Source: Galaxea fascicularis
Lineage: Eukaryota > Cnidaria > Anthozoa > Scleractinia > Euphylliidae
Reading direction: 5' to 3'
Length of the DNA: 64,000 nt
Assembly (NCBI GenBank): GCA_948470475.1
Contig: OX419343.1
Location: 20,141,670-20,205,669, forward strand
The notes under the pieces were generated by a model. It saw only the letters and a list, made by a program, of their open reading frames with translations, was not told the DNA's origin and ran no database searches. This document shows positions 1-64,000 of this stretch, one piece after another (position 1 is the stretch's first letter; every line of letters starts with the position of its first letter). Made by a program: the position numbers and the translations under genes.

Positions 1-420
1 ATAAAACACTCCTGCTCGTTTTCTAAACATTACATAATGTTACAAGTGTGTAGGAAGAATTTTTATATGATTGTTTTCTGTATTCTCATACCCTGTATGC
101 CCTGTCAGGAGGCAGAACTCAAATCGTACAAGGACCATTGTAGGCCCTCCTCTCTCTCGCCCGCCCCAATCCCCTAGCTTTTGACCGTACGCCATTAGAA
201 AGCAAATCTCAGAATAACCCATACGGAGAGCCTGTTTACAGGCTATGCTTGATGAGCAGTGGTATGGTAAGGTGACGTCAGATGGTCATCTAAAAGGCCA
301 AAGAGGTGCTATCATTATTGTCTGTGGTGACTCGTATAAGTTGGAAATTTGAATTAAATGATATCTTATTCAAATCAAATTCAAATCATAGTAATCAATT
401 TTTATTGTCATTCTCTTTAG

Positions 421-463
421 ACCATACTTTGCTCAAAAGGTTGGCTTTGATCGGCACCTTTGG
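421..463 (+). CDS. SH3BP5: SH3BP5-like exon (coiled coil)
   Basis: A 43-nt exon between a CTCTTTAG acceptor and a GTAAGT donor. It encodes PYFAQKVGFDRHLW and ends on a codon boundary, so it joins the next exon at QLKQRV without a gap in the family alignment. Confidence 0.8.
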
Positions 464-3400
464 GTAAGTATTCAAACACACAACATGCATACATAGTAAC
501 ATGCAGCCTCTTAAGGGCTTATTATAGAGTGTTTTCACTCACGCGACTTTCAGCCATATTGGTTTACGGAAACAAAAGAAGTGAGTATTTGCATAAAAAT
601 AGAATGCAATTCCCAGAGGGTTAATCTGGGACACCAACATTGCTGCCATGACATCACATGAAAACGCTCTCTACATGTAGGAAGGTTTCCAGTACCCAGC
701 AACTTGCCGGACTACTTGCAGTATTTATGTACTGGGGTCGCATTGTTCAAAAGCACCTCAAGCCTAACCAGCCAGGGCAACCCCATGCTGGCAGAGATAC
801 AGTAGACCACTACACAGGGAACAAAGTCCCCTGTATGTACTTCAGTGTGTGGTTTCTTTAAGGTCCCACAGCTACATGCTAGGTACAGCGGTAACTAGGA
901 ACAAGACAGTGTTGTGAGGCGGGACGTACGGTTAATTGTCCTCATCCGAGAAGACTAGAAAGTCTAATCATTTGCAGATTGTTACCTATAAAAAGAAATT
1001 GCTGTGATTTACACTTAGAAGAACCACAATAAGATTTTCATCAATAAAAGCAAGTACTTAAAACTTCCCATGAAGGAATAGGTCATTGCCAAGGCACCAG
1101 TCGTTTGCAAAAATCTACTCTAATTTGTTTTCCTTAACGGAAATAAAACCTGTTACCACTCAGAACCAATACAATTTATTTTCTCTTATCTTTTTATGGT
1201 ACTTGTATGTGCAATATTGTGGCTGTCGATGTTGTCTTCTGGACTTGATTCTGTTAATACCCTCTCAGGAGTTGAGGCCGTATTGTATTCATATTCCACT
1301 CGTTCTGTCATGGGCGAAGAATGGAATGGAATTCTATTCTGTTCATGCCGAGAGCAGACTCAAGTCTCAGAAAAGAACTCCGAGTATCGCTACTTCAAAA
1401 TACAGTAGGGAGTTTTAACAGCGTCAACGGCGACGGCGACGAAAACTCCGTCATTTCAATATATAACTTCCTCGTTTCTGCACCAATTTCGCGGTTATTG
1501 AAATTTATTTAACATGGAAAATGCTGGCGAACTGTTCAGGAACTAAATTACAAAATTTTGGTGTCATGCCTTCACGTTCTCGAGAAAACAAAATTTGGTC
1601 ATTTCACGATGTTGTTTTGCAGGGGACGGCAAGAAATGTACCAAAATGTAAACGCACGTGCAGAGCGATTGTTTTGTATAGGTAATGGACCGAGTAAAAT
1701 TATGCGCGACTCGGGCAATTTCGGCAACTTCTGAAGAAGACCAATCAAAACGTAGGGTTTAGAGTGATTTTCAGTGCAGTGTCGTAAAACAAAAAACAAA
1801 GCAATAACTTTGACCAATCACAAGAGACACAGATAGCTCTGTGAACCAATCAGAATTTGAAGCAATTGCGTGCAACCGTCGCCAAGCGCGGGAAATGCGC
1901 GCGTGCAATTTGCGATTGGTTTTGGTTTTGCTTTTCATTCGCCCTTGTCACACGGCGGCCATATTGTCCCAGGAGACCAAAAAGAGGTTTGTTTTACCAC
2001 ACCAAGCCTCTCCCCCACGGTTTCGACTGCGAGGCTTGGCGTGGTAAAACAAAGCTTTTTTTTTGTCTCCTGGGACAATATGGCCGCCGTGTGACAAGGG
2101 CGAATGAGAAGCTTTTTTTGGTCTCCCGGGACAATTGGCCGTCGTGTGACAAGGGCGAATTGGCCGAGAAAGTGGCGCGAGTTTTGTCGGTCAATCACAG
2201 AGTAAATTGTAGCAAAACCAAAGAAAACGCGGATTACTTTCGACAGCCAATTGAAAACCACTTAATACCATTGTATTATACAGAATTACACTCCTGAAAT
2301 ACGTAACTGTTTCTTGCAGCAACTAAAGCAGAGAGTTGATTCGATTCAAAAAGGCCTCAGTGAGGCTAAACTCATCTACTCGAACTGCCTGAGGTCTTTA
2401 GAGACAATAAGTGACGATATTCACCAGAAGAGAAAGAACAGAAAAACAATGACCATGATTGCCAATCTACAAGAGAGAGAATCAGGTGTTGGGGCAGATT
2501 CGGAAGACGAGGTGTCCCTCGATCAGAGTCAGCTTGATCTTGACCTGGATTGCAATGCAAGCCTCAGTGAGGTGGACGGCATGATGCCAGATCATCTGCC
2601 TGAACTGCTAACTATTCCTGTTTGTGAGGGAGAAGGCACACTACCATCTGGAGCCCAAGGTACTTGTGGAGACTGTAGTCAGGAGTCATTTTGTCTTTGA
2701 CAAATGCTGTAATGCCAAAACTAAAGAATTCGAAATTACTCCGAACAACCAAGGCAAGTGCAAACAGCACAACGAGCAAAACAGGATTCGAAGCATAGCC
2801 ATGTAGCCGGCGCCAAGCGCGGGAAAATGGTTTTGGTTTTGGTTCTCATTGGCTGAGAAAGTGGCGTGAGTTTTGTCAACCAATCCCAGAGCGTAGTATT
2901 GCAAAACCAGAGAAAATGTGCATGGGTTACATGTACGTTCGACAATCACTTGAAAACTGCTGTAATTTGTCGGAATCTCGAGAACCAATCCCAGAGCATA
3001 GCAAAGTAGAACTTAACCAAACGCGAATCGATGTTCATTTTTTAAATGGCTCTATAAAAAGTAATTGCTTTTGTCAACCTCAGTAAAATGGTGGCTGTGT
3101 AAAACAGTGACGTCATAAAGGCCATCAGAAGGTGCAGTTGGGTACCTTTTTTCGCGAAAAGTGAGTTGAAATAGTATTAGAAGTAGTACCAGGGGGTGGG
3201 GAGGTTAAGTATGTCCCCGTCCCCTTTAGTCTTGGTGGGGACGTCTGTGTGTTTGTTTGTCCGAGGGTTTAAGTATGCATTCTTGATTTATGTTTAGTCT
3301 GTATGTTAACTTTTCCTTTTTTTTTTATCGAAGTAACTGTGAACGCTTTTTACGTACAGTCTTTGTTTTTGTCTGCTTTGAAGGTTTTGTTGCGCCAGGG

Positions 3401-4048
3401 CTGGGAGGGACGGAAGATATGAGCCTCGAGTGTGCTTCTACAGGAACATTGGACAGGGAGGTCTCAGGCGCAGAAAGCAGTGATTCCCAAGGGAGTTTTG
3501 CTTCTGGGGCCCTGAAGCGAGAGGTGTATGGCTGTGAAGAAGGAGATTATGATGTAGCAGAGTTTATCAGTACAGACATGCAAACCAGGGACTTCAAGCA
3601 GGTTAAGGAGGAGAAAAAGTTGAAAACTTCCGAAACGTCTTCGGTAAGCTCTGAATGCTTCGAAAGTGGAAACATTGCGAGAGAAAGTATAGAATTTTCG
3701 GAAGAAAATTTGTCTCCAAGACAACCTAATTCCTCTTCTGAGTTTCATGGACTACGCGAAAACGACGGAACAGTGGATGGTGCACAGGAAGGTGATACTC
3801 TTAAAGAAAGTGAAGAATGTGAAACACTCAAATCTGAGACCAATGTTAGTGTCGAAATTCCTCAAAATCAAGGTCGTACTTCGAGCAGTAATAGTGAATC
3901 ACATGATATATCCGATAAGGCTGCTGCCATAGAAACAGAACAAAAAGAAATTTCACAACCAGACAACAATAATGGCGATCAAAGTGAGTCACGGAGTATC
4001 TCTGATACTGCTGCCGATGAATCGCTAGACGACGGTGCGTGGACTTAA
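421..4048 (+). CDS. SH3BP5: SH3BP5-like (Sab) protein, 3' three exons
   Basis: Exons 421-463, 2320-2659 and 3384-4048 join in frame (phases 0, then 1, with a G|GT glycine codon across the last junction) and end at TAA 4046-4048. The first two exons encode a helical coiled-coil stretch starting PYFAQK and continuing QLKQRVDSIQKGLSEAK, then LETISDDIHQKR, which matches the conserved PYF...LK..V..L...L..AK...ALKNLE.ISDEIHERR region of SH3BP5/SH3BP5L as I remember it. Known family members are cytoplasmic coiled-coil proteins that act as RAB11 guanine exchange factors and (SH3BP5) bind JNK at the mitochondrial outer membrane. The last exon is an acidic Ser/Glu/Asp-rich tail of about 221 residues with no domain I recognise. 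The N-terminal half of the gene lies upstream of the window. The gene runs towards, and ends about 3 kb from, the 3' end of the large minus-strand gene. Confidence 0.85.
1395..1760. repeat. Dispersed repeat family B, copy 1
   Basis: Starts with a GCGACGGCGACGAAAAC type run. It shares the order of short blocks (TTTAACATGGAAAATGCTGGCGAACT, then a TGTCATGC..TCACGTT block, then a TTTCACG..GTTGTT block, then AAATGTACCAAAA) with 34385-34690 and, more weakly, 32520-32745. Confidence 0.6.
1765..2265. repeat. Dispersed CCAAT-rich repeat family A, copy 1 (interrupted)
   Basis: Shares GACCAATCACAA, AAGCGCGGGAAA, GAGAAAGTGGCG.GAGTTTTG and a TTGAAAACC end with copies near 2795-3000, 24235-24500 and (opposite strand) 51930-52150. 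The foldback element at 1940-2102 sits inside this copy. Confidence 0.6.
1940..2102. repeat. Foldback (MITE-like) element
   Basis: Near-perfect inverted repeat with about 70-base arms. It starts CGCCCTTGTCACACGGCGGC and ends with the reverse complement, around a short loop near 2010-2028. A second, degenerate copy of the right arm follows at 2103-2159. Confidence 0.8.
2320..2659 (+). CDS. SH3BP5: SH3BP5-like exon (coiled coil and acidic linker)
   Basis: The acceptor is TTTCTTGCAG and the donor AAG|GTACTT. The first 30 or so residues finish the conserved coiled coil (LETISDDIHQKR). The rest is an acidic linker (DSEDEVSLDQSQLDLDLD). It ends in phase 1. Confidence 0.85.
2795..3000. repeat. Dispersed repeat family A, copy 2
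   Basis: In the second visible SH3BP5-like intron. It has the GCCAAGCGCGGGAAAATGG, GAGAAAGTGGCGTGAGTTTTG and CACTTGAAAACTGCT blocks of the family but no foldback insertion. Confidence 0.6.
3384..4048 (+). CDS. SH3BP5: SH3BP5-like terminal exon
   Basis: Begins after a CTGCTTTGAAG acceptor and completes a glycine codon, giving GFVAPGLGGTED. It then runs open to a stop at 4046-4048. Composition is Ser/Glu/Asp-rich and probably disordered, as in C-terminal tails of this family. A GGTGCG near 4033 could be an alternative donor, but no continuation is visible. Confidence 0.75.
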
Positions 4049-4456
4049 TCATTGTAGGCAAATGGATTGGGTAGGTTCGTTCAGTTAGTCTCGCCGCTTG
4101 ACGCGGAGGCTAACATAACAGCTGTCGAAGGTCTGCCTCGATAGGTTTTGACTGAAAGTCGTCTCCATCATGGTTATACCTCCTGGATATCACAGGGATA
4201 CCATCTGACTAGTTCACTTACGCGGCCAGCAAGGCCTGTGGCTGCTTCTAGAGTGAAAGGATGAACATGGGTCCAGTTCGCGAGGTTCGTCCGTTAGGAG
4301 ATAAAGTGTATAGATTACCTCATGTTTGGTGGACGGTTCAGCGCGTACGATTTTTATTCATGAGTTGTGAAGAATAACAAAAACGAGCGAGCGAGGAACG
4401 ACGAGTGAATAAAAATCGTGCAAGCGAACTAACCATGAAGTAATTTGTTTATTATA

Positions 4457-4920
4457 TAAGTACTGAGATTTACTCTATTGACAAATCACGGTCAATTGAT
4501 TGCAATGTCGACCTTAGTTTGAGCCAAACTCGGTGTCCAAGACGCCTCAATACATAGTGCATTAGAAAGTGTTTCAAATAGCTGAAAAAAGGGGAAAATT
4601 TTCTTTTAAACGGTCCATTAAAAAGTTATGAAGCTCTCAAACGTTTAGTATTGCCTTTTAAAGCAAACTTCAGTTTGACAGCTCAACAACCGTGTGTTTT
4701 CTAATCTGATTCGGAGACCAGTGCTTTAACCATTTTTTCGCCTCCTGAAAGGCGGGAAAACCGATACGACACTAGTGAAAAATTTTCGTCTGCGGCCTGT
4801 GATTGGTCATACGATATTTTTTTACTAGTGAGAAAAATCGTCCGACCAATCAGATTCGTTTTAGTTGTTGACAGACCATTTTTATGTCACACTTTTGTTT
4901 AGAGTAAATCTCAGTACTTA
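4457..4920. repeat. MITE-like element with perfect 20-bp terminal inverted repeats
   Basis: TAAGTACTGAGATTTACTCT at 4457-4476 is exactly inverted at 4901-4920. The 464-bp element has no ORF of note. Internal CCAATCAG-type and TGATTGGTC-type segments face each other. Confidence 0.75.
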
Positions 4921-6314
4921 AATGTTAAAAATCACTATTGGTTCGCATTAATGGAATTTTTACAGCGCCTTTCTTTTGTGAGCAAGTTCTGGGAAACGTA
5001 CATTGTACATATGTTGACCTGATTACAATTTTACATTAGTACAATTTATGCTGCAAAGGGTTTTGATGTTTCATTGGAAGAAATTTAAATCCGAGGATCA
5101 GATGTACAGGAGAATTAATATAAAAATCGACTTTTTGGTTATAACTTTCTTTATTACATTTTCATGACCTGTATTTTTCTATAACTCAATGTACAAGACG
5201 CCTGTAATATATACTGTAATATAGTTATTTTGTAAGGGGAACGTAGGTACTGATCACTCAATTTGGCCCAAAATGCAACTTGAGAGTTTTACAAGGGAAG
5301 TCAATCACTTTGGATTTGTATGTTACATGTGATCGGTGATGGGACAGGTGAAATATAGGCGACCGACAAGGATCAAGATCCTTTTTTCATTGCTACAATT
5401 CATGATTGATTTGCCTTCCGAAAATTTTTCTGAATCTGTTTTCTTATTTTTTCATCTGAACTTCAGACATTGAATTTTGTATTGTACAAACTGAAAGAGA
5501 GAACTTTGATATATTCACTGTATTAAAAAAATAGTTGTTGTGGTGGCTGCAAAATATATTTACATTGTTACGTCCTACCGTGTGCTGTTCGAAGTTGTTT
5601 AAATAGAGCCGCGAGTGTCACCCACCAAAAATGTAACGTTGCTTATCAAGGATACTACCTGCAACTACCAGACTTTCTCCCTTTTCTCCCGTGAGGGGAG
5701 GACGGGGCGGAAAACTCGCGGAACAATAGGCTCGATTTCCAGGTGCTGTTTCGGGAAATAAGTCCGCACCACTCACCCACACTTAAATGTCACGCGGTAT
5801 CAAAATCCGAAACCGTTCGTGCTCGTCTGCCAATACCATCACAGTGAGTTTGCAAGGAGACGGTTTTCTTTGCACGTTTACCGCATTTTGTGCGAAACAA
5901 CCTCTTACAATAATTCCGGTAAGACCTTTTTGACATAGCTGCGGTGATGCGAGGATTTTAAATTGTGGCCATCGTGGATCTGCCATCATGAATTTTTGAA
6001 GTCCCCCTTCCCCCAAACCAAAACGTTGCCAACTTGTAATCGATTGTTGGACATGACTGGACCCAGTTTCTACAAGCGCCTCTCTTTGGAGGCTTGGTTG
6101 TCCATCAAGGAACGACCACATCGCAAATCCCAGAGGTTTGCAAATCCTTAGCGTGTGCATGCCCCACGTTTTTGAAAACTTTGCACGTGGCGTTTTCCTA
6201 TGAACGCGTAAGTATTACCCTACCGCTTGAAAGCAACATCTACAAAAGCTAGTCAGCGTGAAACCCCTAACACAAATTATAAAATAACAATTAAACAATG
6301 TAAGGAGGGGAAAG

Positions 6315-6320
6315 TTTATT
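6315..6320 (-). promoter_or_regulatory. Candidate polyadenylation signal of the large minus-strand gene
   Basis: TTTATT on the plus strand reads AATAAA on the minus strand, about 720 bases past the stop codon. This is a simple motif match; other AT-rich candidates lie closer to the stop. Confidence 0.25.
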
Positions 6321-7039
6321 TTTACAGTTGGTCCTCGTTCCAATTCTTGCGGAACCTGCCTGTCAAAATGCAACAGTAACACACCAGTTCCAAAGAGGAT
6401 TGACCAACCATATCAAATTGTTTCAATGTCGATTTCCTGAAAAGTCACAAGATTTGGCAGTATTTGCTTCATTGAGAAACCTGAAAGTCCGCGCAAGCTG
6501 ATTCAACCTCCCCAAAGAAGCCAAGTACACAAATAACAGCTAAAACAAATAAAGCATATTGAAAACACCAAACGAACACAAGATTTAAGCCAAGACATCA
6601 CTAAAAGAGATGTGTTCAACTAAACAATAAGCGCTAGATATTACACATTGAAGGTGTTCTGATAAACAGCTACTATTAAATAAATGAAACAGGTAAAAGA
6701 AAAAGGTGAGTTAGCCTTGTCAATTTATGCTTAACATTTCCAAAAGCAAAATTACGATCTCCTTGCAAAAATTCCATGAAGATTTTATAGAGCTATGTCA
6801 TTTACGGCTTACGTTTCCGCTCAATATGAGCAAGACATGTCCACAGTTACAAGTAAGGAATTGCCTTTGGTATTTTCGACCAGAGATCTGCCGTTTTGCC
6901 TGACACGTCAGAATGATATGCAACTAGACAGGGGATAAATCCCGTATCTTCAGCGAGCTATTCATTCCTGGCAAAAGCAGTGTTGCTACTGTTTCAACAC
7001 AAAATAATTTATAAAAATAATATATTTTTCTTTTGTTCG

Positions 7040-63847
<56,808 letters not shown>

Positions 63848-64000
63848 CTGCGAGTGAAAGTCATGTTACAGGTGAATGCATACACCGAACTGGATAGAAT
63901 ATGATGCAAATATCATGTTTTCTTTGCTTGGCAGAGAAAGAGCGAGGGATACGGCCTCTTGCCGCTAAGGCAGAAAACGTCGCTTATGCCGAGATTTTAA

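Larger units (their letters stand above)
464..2319 (+). other. SH3BP5-like intron with repeats
   Basis: No coding signal that I recognise. It contains copies of two dispersed repeat families (about 1395-1760 and 1765-2265) and a foldback element at 1940-2102. Confidence 0.6.
4049..7039. other. Convergent intergenic spacer
   Basis: Lies between the stop of the SH3BP5-like gene and the stop of the large minus-strand gene and should hold both 3' UTRs. I see no protein family here. It contains the MITE-like element at 4457-4920 and a candidate minus-strand polyadenylation signal at 6315-6320. Confidence 0.6.

Noticed and set aside
1857..2297. Open frames of up to 146 codons across 1.86-2.3 kb on both strands
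   Set aside because: They run through the foldback element and repeat family A.
5783..6160. 125-codon minus-strand open frame in the convergent spacer
   Set aside because: No recognisable family, no splice or promoter context; possibly from an old repeat.

Overview
This window looks like animal nuclear DNA, most likely from an anthozoan cnidarian of the stony coral or anemone type. The evidence is small exons of 117 to 126 bases separated by GT-AG introns, an intronless rhodopsin-class receptor, tRNA-derived SINE-like elements, LINE reverse-transcriptase scraps, and many short foldback (MITE-like) elements of types I associate with coral genomes. The organism call is inference from memory of such repeats; nothing here names a species.

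Layout. Positions 421-4048 (+) hold the last three exons of an SH3BP5-like (Sab, RAB11 exchange factor family) gene whose 5' part lies outside the window. From 4049 to 7039 is a gene-poor spacer between two convergent genes, containing one MITE-like element. From 63847 down to 7040 (-) I read one very large multi-exon gene, open at its 5' end. In transcript order it encodes: ten EGF-type exons, a Pro/Thr linker, a von Willebrand A (vWA) domain, a second linker and vWA, a third linker, then EGF-type exons 11 to 66, a third vWA domain, two more EGF-type exons, a short linker, a complete ZP domain with a furin-type site, one transmembrane helix and a short tail. I count 68 EGF-type exons with intact frames (67 with usable splice sites), roughly 3,700 codons in the window. 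Nearly every intron is phase 1, so exons can be gained, lost or skipped without breaking the frame. The product would be a membrane-anchored, possibly furin-released, calcium-binding extracellular matrix or coat protein able to polymerise through its ZP domain.

The same locus is an exon graveyard. At least thirteen decayed EGF exons lie in introns (frameshifts, stops, lost cysteines, lost splice sites). One is split by a tandem pair of tRNA-derived SINE-like elements, and one intact exon has lost its acceptor AG. Young exon duplications are visible at 29.4-31.4 kb and between the 49-51.6 kb and 58-60.1 kb blocks. Positions 44259-45212 (+) carry a complete intronless class A GPCR gene inside the largest intron (41839-47150). 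That gap is also the only place where the large gene could really be two genes.

The remaining non-coding DNA is mostly repeats: foldback elements near 1.9, 4.5, 9.3, 11.6, 18.8, 19.1, 26.2, 46.8, 51.0, 53.6 and 63.0 kb, two dispersed families with several copies each, microsatellites, and two LINE fragments.
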